Shown here: one piece after another, positions 23,571 to 36,088 of the stretch
Numbering within the stretch: position 1 is the stretch's first letter
Layout of the letters: each line of letters opens with the position of its first letter
Source: Cyanoderma ruficeps
Taxonomy: Eukaryota > Chordata > Aves > Passeriformes > Timaliidae
DNA length: 64,000 nucleotides
Assembly (NCBI GenBank): GCA_008694505.1
Contig: VZDJ01000223.1
Location: 267,398-331,397 of the forward strand
Reading direction: 5' to 3'
Notes under the pieces: model-generated
What the model saw: the letters and a program-made list of their open reading frames with translations, nothing else
Database searches by the model: none
What the model was told of the DNA's origin: nothing
Program-made: the position numbers and the translations under genes

Positions 23571-26500
23571 ACACACTCTCCTGTCCCTTCCCTTGTCCCA
23601 CCTATTCACACAATCCTGTGAGTCCCACTCTGTGCTTGGGGTTTGGGTGAGACCAGCTGGAACACTTCCAGCCTTCCAGACTCTTCCAGCCTCCATTGCA
23701 TTCAGTGTGTTCCAGACCTAATGCTTCCCTTCTTCCTCTGCTCTGTGCTGAGAGTGGTGAGTGTCACACACCCCTGCCCTCCTGTCATGGCAGGGGCCAC
23801 TGTGCCTGCAGCAGCTCCCTCTGCATCACACAGAGTTTATTCTGAGTCCCAGCAGCTGTGCCAGGAGCTGTCCCCGGGCTGAGCTCTTGCAGAGCCTGCA
23901 GGGTGTGCAGGGCTGCAGCACAGCATGGCCAGGGATGTTCCCAGTGCAATCTGCTGCTCAGCACAGGGCTGGAACTGGCTTTCCTAGGAATGACAACACC
24001 ACGCACTAGTCAGGAGCCTGCTGGGTTTTTTTCACTCCCTCTGTGCCTGTGCAGAGAGGTGTTCCAGAACTGCAAGCACGGAGCAGTTGCTGCCTGCTTG
24101 TGTTCGAAGAGCATCATCCTGGCAGGGCTCCTGGCTGCTTCACAGGGGAGGCAGTGGCTTGGAAGCAAGAGCCCTTTGAAGTGACTTTGAAGCCCTTCAT
24201 GAAGCCACTGCACAGAGCCTGATCCCTGTGGTGCCAGTGAAATTGGTTATGCAGCTGCTAAAGGACTGGTGGCTTTCGTGGAATGAAAATAAGCACTAGC
24301 AGGGGTTTTGTTTCTTCTCAAAGATAGAAAAAGCCAGTGAGGTACAGCCTCTCTGGTGGAAACCTGCACAGACAGGAGTGCTGCCCCCTCTCCATGCTGC
24401 CACAATGGCAGCCCTTCCTTCACAGCACTCCAGGACACAAAGCTGTCCTCTCAGGCTTGCCACAGTGAGGCTGCCATGGCAGGGGGGCTAAGCCAACTTG
24501 GAGCCCTCCTTGGCTGCTGCCTGGGCTGTTCTAGGGGATGGTGGGGGTCTTGGTGGATGGGGAGGGTGAGAAGCTCCCAATTTCAAGTGCAACCTCCTTC
24601 TGTGTGCACTGGGACACAGAGATGCAAGGGAGATTGTGGGTGGTGGCCCAGAAAAAGTCAGCTCCAGTACTGATCTGTGGCCTTTTGGCCTTTTCCTTCC
24701 TCTGATGTTCTGCACTGCTGGAGAAACACGAGATCCCAGGGTGCTGTCACTGCTGTGAAGCTGTCAGTTTTATCGTGAATTTTCAGCTCTTGGAGCCACT
24801 TACATCTCATGGTGTGCAAAGAAGATCATGTCAGTGAATAGAGAGAGCCAGCTGCTCTTAAACCTGCTAATTCCTCTCCTGTAATTTTGGGAACAAGTCT
24901 GCAGCTAGCCAAGCAGTAGCCAAAGCATTGGCTACATCCAAGGGGCTCAGCAGGAGATTTGTTCCATGACAGAGAACTAAGCAGTGGTGCTTTGTGTGCC
25001 TTCAGCACAGAGCCAGAACATCAGGCATGACCAGACAGACTGGACATCATCCCCCAGACTGCCCATCCACAGTGACCCCCAACATTATGTTAGTTATTGA
25101 CCTATTGCTCTATTTTCTGGGTAGTTTTTCACTCATCCTCCATCTCCTCCAGCTCTGAGGTCCTAAGTGGCCTCATGTCACTTTTTTCCCTTTCTACCCC
25201 TCCACCAGCATCACTTGTTCTCAGACCAGTCCTGCCTGTTCCTCCAGCTGGATCCCCATATTATTTTACTGTTGTCCCCAGCTGGGTTCCCGAGTCCATT
25301 TCCACCCCAGGATCCTTCTCATGTGTTCTTCCTCTGCCCTCCAGAATCTGGGTTCTTTACCAGGATTTCCACATCCACATTCTGGTCCTCCCCCAAGCCT
25401 GTCCCCAGCAGGGCTCACAGAGAACAACGCACAGAGCAGAGCTGCAGCGTGGCCTGTGCAGACAAATGCTCGCAAGGTTTTGGGTGCTAAACTCCAGCCA
25501 GTTCCCATTGAGTCTGTGTGAACCAGGGCTTTTCAAACACTTTTAATGTTCCCAAATTTGGGCATCTTTTCTCTAGGATAGCAGGAGGCACATCTTGACA
25601 TACACACCACCACCTCTGCCAAATGTCTTGTGCTGTTCCACAGCCTGCATCTGCTGGAGCTTCTCAAAATGAAAGTCGTAAGAATTTTGGAAAAAAAAAA
25701 ATGGGAAAAGTCTACTGGTTGTCTCTAATCTCCTTCTCTGATGCAACTTCACTGATTTCAGCGTGATGTTGTAAACAAATCCAGGATGAGACAGATACAT
25801 GGCATGAGGACTCCTGGTCCTGGGCATTCATCAAAGTTATTGACAAATGGAAAGAGGCCCTTGAGATGAGAAGTGCTGAGTGACCACTGAACCACAAAGA
25901 TTATTTCTCACTTGCTTGTCATTCACAACAAGCCCCACTTCAATCCTGAATGTTAAATTTAAGCTGCAACTGCCCTAGACTCACATTTGGTTTACTTCAG
26001 AGGTACCAGTCATTTTGAAAAGGGTGATGCTGATGCCAAAACCCAGGACATTTTATGTAAGATGAGATCAGTGGAATTAAAGCTGTCAAAACACAGTTCT
26101 CTAAAGTGCCATTGAGAGCACACTTGGTCTGCCCAGATCAGCCCAGAGAGGCCTGCACCCAGGACTGTATTTGCCAGCCCTTTGCCCATCCTGTGATGAT
26201 CTTTCTTTCCTGGAAAGCTCTTCCATCTTCCAGCTGGAGTTTGTCCTGATAGTCAGAATAACAAACACATGTGATTTTGACCAGGAACACCACAGTACTT
26301 GGATTGTTCTTGGCACATGAAGGTTCTTCTAAGCACTCCCTGATGCCCACTGAGATGTTCGAGCAGCTCCACATCTACTCCAGTACCCTACTCCTACCCA
26401 TTTCTCACTTGGTTTCCTGAAATGAGCCAGAACAGGGACACCACTAACAGGAATAATTAAGAAAGGTGATCTCTGAGCTTAAACATCCCCAACTGCAGCT

Positions 26501-27719
26501 GGTGGACTGAACTATAATATTTAAAATTCACTCTGCGAGGGTATATCACACACATCCTGTCTGAGACCTGAAATCCTCCACTTCCCTCCCAGCCTGTGAG
26601 ACCAGACGGAGTGCAAGGACCTACCTGGAGCTCTGTCAAAGGGCACAGGCTTGGATTTCTCATACATTTACAGCATGCAAATGTTTCAAGGGTCAAGAAT
26701 TACTCAGTGACAGACACTAACTGCAGATCACAGACAGATTGAAGACAGTCACCACCTGGCCACAGTCAAATTATAGGAAGATGCAGGCAAAACTGTCCCA
26801 TCTGTTCAATAATTAATTATTGACCTTTCCTGTGCCTGAAGCCCTGGAGCAATCCCTCTGCCTGCACCACGTAAACACCCTGATGGTCTGTGTAGACTGG
26901 GAGTGCCTCACCTTTCACTGCTGTTTAGCTCAGCCCGACATGCCATGTTTCAAAATGCTCCAGGGCTTGCGTTTCTGCACCAATCTAAACTCGTTGGAGT
27001 ACAAACTCAGCTTTTCCTGCTGCACTCAGTCTGCCCCACAGTCCCAGGCACTGCTGAGCTCTGCCCAGCCACTCTGTTGTTCAGCTCAGTATTCCCCAGC
27101 AGCAGGAATTGCCACTTTGGAGCCACCTCATTCACAGCTTGGACAGCAGGATAATTTTTCAGCCAAGGACAGCACACGCAGCACTGCCAAGATCCGTATC
27201 ACACAAATAAGGAAACTTAAGATAGATTCTGTACTTACTGAAGTTTGTTGCTTCCCTCCTCCTTTCTCCAGTTTTCTTTCCTACCCTTAGGTACTTTCAC
27301 AGAGATCTGACATTTTCCTGTCTAAATTTCTTTTCTCCAGCCTTTCCAGTTGTCTCACCTTGCCGTGCCTCTGCTGTTAGCACCAGGCTGCTGCAGCTGG
27401 TTCTTGCACCATGTCCACTCAGCAGGACCTCCGAGCTCTCTGGCTGGTGTTGCAGGAGTGGGGAAGGAGTAGCCTGGTGATGGGCTCCCCCAACAAGCAG
27501 AGCTGGCCCCTGGACCAGAGCAAGTGCCTGCACCAGATCACCTCCAGCCTCCTGCCCAGAGGGTCAAAATGTGTTCCTCACCCTGAGGGGAAGGCTCAGA
27601 GCTGGGCAGGAGTAGCACAGCAGCTTCCCCAGCGAACAGGGAAGAGCTGTGAAGGGGTCAGAGGGTGAAGATCACCCCCAAATCTGGTCCTACCGAGATA
27701 GAGGATTCCCTTAATCTGT

Positions 27720-27960
27720 TAATCCCTTCTCCAGTTCTGTGGTACCGTGGGGTCAATGCACACTCAACATGATAAAAGTACTGCAGGAACGAAACGCTAA
27801 TAAATAACTTTTATATTCTTCATTTCTTCAGTTGTGACATATATAAAAGAGATAAAACGGGCCCTCTGAGAATCCAGCCTTAGCTCTTATCTTCTGTTTG
27901 AACCGTTAAGTGCCAGCTTGGTTATTACTCATGCTCTTGACATTGAAGTTTTTCCTTCAG
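27720..27960. promoter_or_regulatory. AT-rich island, possible conserved element
   Basis: Repeat-free sequence with CTAATAAATAACTTTTATA, ACATATATAAAAGAG and TTGGTTATTACTCATG-like words and several intact CpGs. The TATATAAAAG word at about 27840-27850 resembles a TATA box, but no transcript start or coding exon follows that I can support. Confidence 0.22.
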
Positions 27961-28192
27961 CAGTAACTCTTGTGCTGAGGTTGCTGTGAGTAATCTCTGG
28001 GATTTAGGCAGCTGCATGCTCAGGCAGACACTCACCAACACAGCCGAGCCCTGATGCCTGCTCCCTTCTCCCTCTGCTAAGCCCCAGCAGAGCTGACTTT
28101 GACCATTCCCTCTTCCTGCACTCAGGGATGGGGAGCACCAGTGAAGGTAAGACCCTGTGTGCAGGGAGACATCACCAGCCTGTCTTGCCTGC

Positions 28193-28456
28193 ATACAGTC
28201 ACAGTCTCCCGAGCTGGGAGGGACCCCCAGGATCACCCAGTCCAGCTCCTTACCCTGCAGAGAGCCCCCAACAATCCCACCCTGGGCATCCCTGGAGCAG
28301 TGTCCAAACACTCCTGGAGCTCTGGGGTTGTGCCCATTCCCTGGGGAGCCTGGGCAGTGCCAGCACCCTCCGGGGGAAGAACCTTTTCCTAAAATCCACC
28401 CTAACCCTCCCCTGACACAGCTCCAGCCATTCCCTGGGTCCTGGTCACTGGCCATG
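28193..28456 (-). mobile_element. CR1 LINE 3' end, antisense
   Basis: Read on the plus strand the CR1 complement blocks appear in order: 'gagctgggagggacccccag', 'atcacccagtccagctcctt', 'tgggcatccctggagcagtg', 'cattccctggggagcctggg', 'cagtgccagcaccctc', 'ggggaagaaccttttcctaa', 'tccaccctaaccctcccctg' and 'cattccctgggtcctggtca'. This places the element on the minus strand. It is moderately diverged and 5' truncated. Confidence 0.9.
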
Positions 28457-31400
28457 ACAGGGAGGACAGTAGTTCACATACAGGAGGGTTCTGCTGGCCA
28501 GGGGACAACTGTCTCCATTCACCGAGCCACAACTTGACTCCATGGACCAGCAGAGTTCACCAGCCTGGCCCAAAATCCCATGGGGACACAGGTGACACAG
28601 CTGTCCTCACCAGCTGGGTGGGGCACCAGGAGGCTCACTTGGCTTTCAGGTTGTCAGTAGCAAGTTCAGCGGCAGGTTGTCCTGACAGTGGTGTCAGAGG
28701 CATCCAAGGGTTGCCATCAGTGTGGGGTTCACACACACCAGTCAGGGTGTCACCAGGATCAAAGGTGATGCAACAAAACCGAGATGAATTTAGCTCATTT
28801 CCCAAGACTTGTCACAAAGTCTGAGTTGTTCAGGTCGCATGGGGGCAACAGAACTGGCTGCAAAGGTCTGGCCTGTGGGTTTAGGACAGCTCCTCTGACA
28901 TGGGCCTACAAGGGGGAGCAGCAGTATTGTATCCCCAGTGTAGCTCAGTCCATAGGGATACATCTTTACTACACATTTTCCAGACCAGTCTCCCAGAACA
29001 ATTCTCTCTTTCAGTTTTTAAAATATATCTCCTTGCTAACCAGAAAAGCAGTTTATAAGACACCTGGCTACTGCTAAAATAGCCAGGATTCTGAGGATGT
29101 GGCTGTCCCTGGTCAGTCATCACAGCCTGCTCAGCCTCTCGTCACAGGAAACCTGTGGATCTGCTGCCACTGTCAGGTACGGATCTGCTACAGCCCGTCC
29201 TGGGAAAGTGAGCCCACACTGCCTCCTGAAGGGACACCACTCGGCTGTAACGATCCTCCAGGATGTGAAACCTGCAGGCCAGGATGTGGGGCACGTGTGT
29301 CCCAATCGCCCAGGTGCCCAGCTGAAGGCCTTGCCTCACCAGAGGGGAAGCCTTTGGCCAGAATTTTAGTGGACCTTAGTGGTGGTTTGGCCGTTCAGCT
29401 GGAGATGAAGGCAGCCAGATCTGACCCTGGTCAGAGAGATGAGGTGCTCAGCCTGAAGTGGGACCCTGGCCCAGTGCTGCTGCTCGGGGTACAGAGCACC
29501 TCGGGGTGCTGAGTGTGAGGTCTGACCTATTGCTGTAAGGACAGTGATATCCATGAATTTTTGGGAATGCCCATGATACCCATGCCTGAGGCTTCTGCCT
29601 GCAGTTACCAGCTAAGATTATGAATACCCAGAGCCAGTCTGACCCAAAAAGCAGTCCCTTCCTTAGAGAAGGAATTCACCTGTCCCTTACAGTCTGAACC
29701 CACCTGAGCACACAGCTCTCTTCCATCCACAGCCAGTGTCCAACCCGATCAGAGCAAACCAATAAACCAGACCAACGATCTCTTCCACCTCCAGACTATG
29801 CCTTGTTCCCTCTGCAAACTCTCTGTGTCTCCTGTCCCACCCAGTACTGCTGCAATCACAAAAGGAGCTGCTATGGAGAGGGCTTCAGTGCCCTCCAAAC
29901 CCTTCATTGCCTGAGCATCTCTCCCTGGTGAGGAGGGGACAGCAAATGAGGCAGGACACAGCATTCCAACAGAGCAGGAACGTACTCAGAACATGCTGTG
30001 GAACCATAGCAGAACAGAGACCTGCCTGTCCTGGCAGCTGTTCTTGCCTCTAGAGTAAAATCTCATTCAGGAATGCATGTGAGTTTAATACAGAGTATTA
30101 GAAATTAATATTCAGCTGTTTCCTCCCCTCCAGGGAGTGAGGCCAGGTGTTTCTTTCTGAAAATGGTTCTGAATCAGACACGTGTTTTTCCAGCCAGAAA
30201 ATTCCAGCATGAAAAATCTTATGCTAAGGAGCTGCAATAAAATTGATCTTTCATCCAGAATAGACAAAGCCTGTCTTACTCTGTTGCCTTCCCCCTCTTA
30301 TCACCCCTGGCAGGAGGCGGTGGGTCCTGCTGACCTCATGTTTCAGGGACAGAACAAATGGCTTCTCCAGCAGCTCTCTGCTGGCAGGTCTCCTCCTGGC
30401 CCCTGCTGTGCTGGGAGATTGGTCCTTGCAGACCCTGTGAGTACTGTCCACAGCAAAATGAACTGCCTTCCCTGCAGACTTTTCACCCAGCCATTGTAAA
30501 TCCTGCTGGCCTGGTGCCAAGCACTACGCTAGACACAACCATAATACAGTCATTTTTCTTCTGCACGTTGGAGAAGGAAACAGCAGAGATGCTGTTCTTT
30601 CAAATAATTTAACAAAATACAGATCCCAGCTCAAGGTAACTCTTTAACCTCTTCAGTGAGAGTCTTCAGGGCTGTGCTATCCTGCAGCCTGTCTGACCAC
30701 AGCTGCCTGCAGGGGATTTTCAGGGGCAGGAGCTCTGTGCTGCTCTCAGAAAGCAGATCCACTCCCAAGGGTGCTGGTAGGGAGCAGCCTGGATAACTGG
30801 GGCGATAGCAGCTGACCCTCCAGGGGATTTTGTGCAGTGATAGCTTAGATGAATGACTTGCTTCTGGGAAGAGTCATGCCTGGTGACTGGAGGAAATCAA
30901 TAAGAGGAAATGCTGTTTCAGAAAATGTTTGTGTCTCTCAGACCTGGTCTGCAGCAGCACTCACAGTGTCCCAGGCAGGCTCTGCTCCCTGTGCATGCTC
31001 TGATTTGCTCCAAACCTTGAATTGCTGGCCCTTCCTGCTCCTCCCCATGAGTGCTGAGCCCAGTGGACACAGCAGTGCCACACAGATGAGCCAGTGGAGC
31101 TCCAGATACACAGTCAGATCAGGGGGACCATGGAAACTTCTCTTGCTTCCAGATAAGAAGGCAGGTCATGTTTTGCTGTTTGATTAGAAAAGAAATCCTA
31201 ATGATTTTCTTTTTAAGCTCTAGAAGATGAGCTTAAACATTAGGCCTAAAGCCACTCTATGATGGCCAAACTCTGAATTTCCAGGCCATTCTTCTTCAGC
31301 ATTCCAGGAGAACATTCCCAGCTGCATTTCAACACACACGAGGTGTGGGGACATCCCATGATGAGCAGTGTCCAGCTTAACCACCAAGCCAAGCAGCTTT

Positions 31401-32720
31401 AGGCACTGGGGAGCTGTGGTGGGCACACACCTGCACAGCTCTGTGGGAGCCAAGGGCCACCTCTTGGGCTCAAAGAGGAGCTCAGGGGATGGGTGACAGC
31501 TTCCCTGTGCTTCCCTGCCCCACATCTGAATCCCAGGCGCTGCTCTGTGGTCAGTCAGGATGAGCTGCCCTCATGGACAGGTCACACACCACGAGCAGGT
31601 GGCTTTGCCAGCAGCAGCAGCCGCCACTGGAGCTCCTGTGCAGGGCCAAGGTGCCACCACAGACATGCAGGCAGCAGGGAAGGGCCCTGCCCCTGCCGTG
31701 TGGTGCAGAGCTTTACACAGCCCAGAGATCCTGCCTGCGCCCTGCAGACAGAAAGGGCTTTTCCAAGGAAAAAACAGGACAGGAAAGACCCAGTAATCCC
31801 CCGAAAGAAACACCAGCACATTCCTGCAGCGAGCAGTTACGTGACGGGCGGCAGAGACGCTCCCCAAGGCCGACAAGTACCATGTGTGGAAATTTCAGCT
31901 CCAGCTCTGCAGCAGGGCTATGATCATAGAGGAGGTGGAAGCCAGCCCTGCCAAGAATTTGGGGTTCTGCTTCACGGTGCTGTCTGCATGTGCTGTGCCC
32001 TCTGCCAGACCTGTCCTCAGCTCAGGGGGGCACCCTGAGGGTGCTCACGGGCCAGGGGTGCTCCTGGCTCTGTCGTGGAATCCTGATGTGCTCATTGCAC
32101 GTCCTGCTCTAGTCCAGGGCACTGGGGAGATGGAACTGGATGGGGGAGATGGTCTCTAGTTCTTTGAAAATGTGAATCCAGCATCCCAAGTACCCTGAAC
32201 GGGTTCTCAACACCAGGATCCTTGTGCTCCATCTCCAGCAGCAGAGATGTAAACATGACCAGGAGCTGGGGTTGGAGCACAACTATCTAAAGAAAAGAGC
32301 CACTGTTTTATTTTTTATTTTGGGAAGATAATCTGACACCAAATTTCTCCCACTCCCTTTCCCCCCTACATGCCCTGCCAGCCACCCTGGTACTTTCTGG
32401 GGAAAAATATGGAAATCTGAAGCAACCTCCTACTCAGATGTGTTCTCTGTAGCAGTAGATGGAAAAACAGTGAAAAGACCTCAGTGTCACAGCAGCTGAG
32501 TTCAGCTTCTAGAAAAATGCCACCAGCTATACTGCTTTCCTCAGTGCATTCACTACAGCTTTCTGTGTCCCATGACTTGCCTTCTGCAGAGGTGTCACCA
32601 GGAAATCTGTCACCCCTTGATGTCTGAGAAAGCAAAAGAGAGGGGAAGGAGGTCCCTGGGACTGGGTGCGATGGGACAGTGACAGGGCTGAGTGTCATGG
32701 GCTGGGCCCAGCTGCTGGAA

Positions 32721-32786
32721 GAGCATTTCTGTGCTGCTGTAGGAGCATTTCTGTGCTTCTGAAAGAGCATTTCTGTGCTGCTGCTG
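32721..32786. repeat. 22-base minisatellite, three units
   Basis: The unit gagcatttctgtgctgctgtag begins at 32721, 32743 and 32765, with few differences between units. The third unit runs directly into the CTG tract. Translated in one frame it gives a run of alanines or serines with repeated motifs, but no exon context supports translation. Confidence 0.92.
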
Positions 32787-32801
32787 CTGCTGCTGCTGCT
32801 G
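32778..32801. repeat. (CTG)8 microsatellite
   Basis: Eight uninterrupted CTG triplets that continue out of the third 22-base unit. The expansion probably grew from the 'ctgctg' already present within that unit. It is likely length-polymorphic. Confidence 0.97.
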
Positions 32802-35607
32802 CCACACATCTCATGGGGGAGTCCCGGGGTAACGGCGCTGACGGGAAGCAGCACCAAAGGCAGGCAAGCAGACAGACAATAAAGAGGCTCCTTTTCCTTT
32901 CATGAGCTCTCATCCCCTGTGGCAGGTTTATAACAGTTGACTCCAGCAGTGCTGGGCCTGTGGAGCTGGGAAGTCGTTACCCGTCTGGGAGCTGGCAGGG
33001 AATGGGAACATTCACCTGGGACGGAGCCCAAAGCGTCACCTTTCCAGAGCCTTGAACTTTCTGGGTGAATGACTTAGTTTAGATTAAAGGAATCAACAAA
33101 ACCAAGTGTAAGGCATTCTCTGCTGGTAAAATGGGATCAGCACTGCCTGCACTGCCAGAAGGCTCCTGGGAATTTAAAGGAGAAGCAGACAGAAAGCAAA
33201 TACTTGGAAAGGCAGAAATCTCAATTACTGGGTGATGTTCTGGGGCCAGGAGGATGCACAGTCAGAGAAGAACTTTTTTGGTTTCAAAGACACACTGGTG
33301 TTTTGATAGCTCAGTTACTTTTTTTCCTCAATAACTTCCAAGGAAAAAAGAAACTGTCTGCTCAGAGATTATCTCTGCAGTGATATGTGGAAAGCAAAGC
33401 AGAGCTGTAAAATATCTCCAGTTAGGGATCACAATCTGGAAGAAGAAAACAGGAAACATGAACCCAGTGGAAACCCAAAGATAAATGATCATCCAGCTAA
33501 AGAGATCCTGAGACAGGGAGATTTTTCCTGCTAAAGAAAGGAGGGTTTGTGGAAGTTACACCTCATCTTATACATCAGGAGAAGAGTTTCCATCCAGGAA
33601 TGAGGCAAAGAAATTATTTCCTACCTTGGGGAAAAGGATAAAAAGGATAGGGAGAGCATTTCAGCTCTGCAGACAGCACTGTGATGCATGTGACACGGAG
33701 AGCTGTGACACGGGGAGCAGACCCGTGACAGAGCTGGCAGGGAGCGCTCGGGTCCTGTGGCAGAGTTATTTTTCTCTGCAGTGAGCTGAGGTCAGTGAGG
33801 GGACACTACTGCCCACCCCCTTCTGAGAGCTGAGCTGTGCTCTGTGGTAGGACAGGGCTGTGCCAGGCTCAGCTGTGGCAGGGAGCCGTGGAGGGCACAG
33901 CAAAACCACCCAGCCCTGCCATGGCCACACCATCCCCAGCACCAGGAGCACATGGATGTGTCTGCAGGAGGGAGCACCACAGGGAATTGCAGCTGCTGGC
34001 CAGACTGAGAGGCAGTGATTTCCCATCTTGCCCCCTCAGGCCTTCTGGACTGGTTTCTGCAATGGCCATGGGAGCTGTCCCACCATTGGTGTCATTCTGC
34101 CCTGGAAGATGCACCCTGGCATTTCCCAGCTCTGCCACTTGTGCCTTTTGGTTCTGGAAGGGAGCATTTGAAGAATGGCTGCTGGCAGCTTTTCCATCCA
34201 GTCTCACATCTGTGGGGCCTGCAGGCACCCCAAATTACTGTGCACCCAAAGGGTTGGCACTGTTCTGTGCCCACTGACACCACAGCCAAGGGGGGAGTGG
34301 GGGAGGCTGGGGGAACCCTCACCCCATGACACTGGGAGGCAGAAATCCCATTGGCTTCAAGGGACCGAGGGCTTCACTTTGATCTTTTGGGTTGCACTTT
34401 GTCATAGATCCGCCTGGGAGCTTTTTCAAAACAACATCCAAAGGAGCTGCCATGACCCAGGGGACTGGAATGTGTCCCTGGGAAAGCCTCCCTGGCCCTG
34501 CCAGGCACAGAGAATATCCCTGCTGAGGGATGAACCTGCCACTGCGTCCTGTCCTGCCTCTGAGGGAACGTGACCGCGGTCCCACGCGGGCCGGCCACAA
34601 CAACTGCGTTCATGCCCAGCGTGTTTGCTCCCCTGCTCTCCCATCTGCCTCTCGCTGAAAATGTGCTGGCCCTGGCTGTGGATCACACACCCCAAGGACT
34701 GGATCCAGCTGTACCAGATTTATGGCACAAGCTGCGTGGCCTATGCTTCACACTGCCGAGGGTGGGTGGGGGGCTGTTGACGCCTCAGACGTCTCATAAA
34801 TCCTCCCCAGAAGGAGCTGACTCTCCCAGCAGCACTGCCCCCGTGGCAGTGGGTCTCTGCCTCACAGCCTCTGAGCGCTCTCAGGGCAAAGAGCAGCCTT
34901 GTCTTGGGATGTCTCAGAGCCCTGACAACGAGTGGCATGACTGACTGTGCAGGGCATCAAAAATCAGCTCTCCCTGAAACATCTCCTTCCTCAGTGTCTG
35001 TGCTTGGTCCCCTCCTCTCCTCAAAGCCCAGCTGCCTGCCTGCATTCCTGCCCACACCTGGAAAACTTGTGTGGTTTTATGCCTGCACCTGGCTTTGCAC
35101 GTCTAAAAGCCAGAGCAGGACTGCATGAACCCCCTGGGGAGATGCAGCTGAGGAGGGTTCCCCCATCGAGCTTCTTTTGGATGATTTAGAGCCAAAGATG
35201 CTTGTTCTCTCCATGTGTTTTGCTTTGGTATCTCGACGGTCATTTTTTTTTCTTTACTTGAGTGTGTTATTTTAACCTCATGCCACTTAATAATACCAGA
35301 AACATAATGAATAATAGTGCCAGGCTCTTCAGCTATTTGCTCAGCGTTTCCCTGGGGTTTAGTGCATGCCTGCCTTCCTGTCTTCATTCCCTGTCAGTCT
35401 TTTCCAGCCATGCAGAGCCTGTGTTCTGTGCCTGGGGAGGAAGGACATCCCCAGCTGCACCACAGTGCTCACAGTCACCCTGCGTGGCCCTGGCAAGGCC
35501 AGAGGTGACAAAGAGATGAGGTGAGAAGACACAGCAGTGGCTTTCTTGGGTTTTCTCTGCAGTGAAAGCCAAGAAAGAACCAAGAGGAGTCTCCTATAGC
35601 CCAGCCA

Positions 35608-35613
35608 GCCCCT
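35608..35613. repeat. Target-site duplication, left (GCCCCT)
   Basis: The 6-base direct repeat abuts the LTR at 35614-36082. Its partner GTCCCT is at 36083-36088. Six-base duplications are usual for betaretrovirus-like (ERVK-type) integration. Confidence 0.75.
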
Positions 35614-36082
35614 TGTTGGAAAAACTCAGTTCTACAGAGACAGGGCAACTGGGAGGAGTTTTTAAAGATTTTATTCTATTATCAATCTCATAGAAGGGTG
35701 AGACACAAGAGATGTAAAACTCAACACCATTCTATCAGAAGCCAAACTATTTCTTTGTTACAATACCTTATAAATGTTTTTCAGCCTATCAGCTTTTGCC
35801 ACGCAGTGCTGCTGATACTTCTATCACCAATCACTGTGTATTTTACCCCACATGGTCTCGCTACAATGCATCTTTCACAGTTCTAATTCTCCAAAATATC
35901 TGGTCTGATTGCAAGGCCATCGTTTGAAACTTGTTTCCAGTTCAGTTTCTCTCTCAACGTCTGTCCTATCCCATGGCCTTTCTCAGTCAGCACAGCTTAT
36001 ACCAGAGTTTGCACACAGATGGACAAGACTCTGTGAGCTTTCAGTCAGGCTTTGAGAACCCTCTAGAAACCCATTTCTCACA
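35614..36082 (-). mobile_element. Solo endogenous-retrovirus LTR, minus strand
   Basis: The element is 469 bases. On the minus strand it begins TGTGAGAAATGGG and ends TTTCCAACA, with short TGT...ACA inverted ends. It is flanked by 6-base direct repeats GCCCCT (35608-35613) and GTCCCT (36083-36088), a target duplication with one mismatch. A polyadenylation signal AATAAA on the minus strand (35670-35675) and a TATAAGG-like box near 35766-35773 give LTR polarity. The plus-strand body has the 'accccacatggtctcgctac' and 'tctccaaaatatctgg' blocks that I associate with passerine ERV LTRs, from memory. No gag, pol or env sequence adjoins it. Confidence 0.85.
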
Positions 36083-36088
36083 GTCCCT

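Larger units (their letters stand above)
21311..28190. other. Long unique non-coding stretch
   Basis: About 6.9 kb with no recognisable gene. It contains a GGGAA microsatellite with one undetermined base (23543-23570), a T run near 22701-22710, and an AT-rich possible conserved block at 27720-27960. The longest frames (25097-25546 and 26820-27290, plus strand) have atypical amino-acid use and no splice-site support. Confidence 0.55.
28457..35607. other. Long unique non-coding stretch
   Basis: About 7.1 kb without a supported gene. It holds the 22-base minisatellite and CTG run at 32.72-32.80 kb, a CAG/CAGCCG patch near 31609-31624, and AT-richer segments at 30060-30260 and 33040-33640. A small CpG cluster at 34566-34600 is too short for an island. 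Frames at 31493-32038 and 33837-34277 are not coding-like. Confidence 0.55.
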
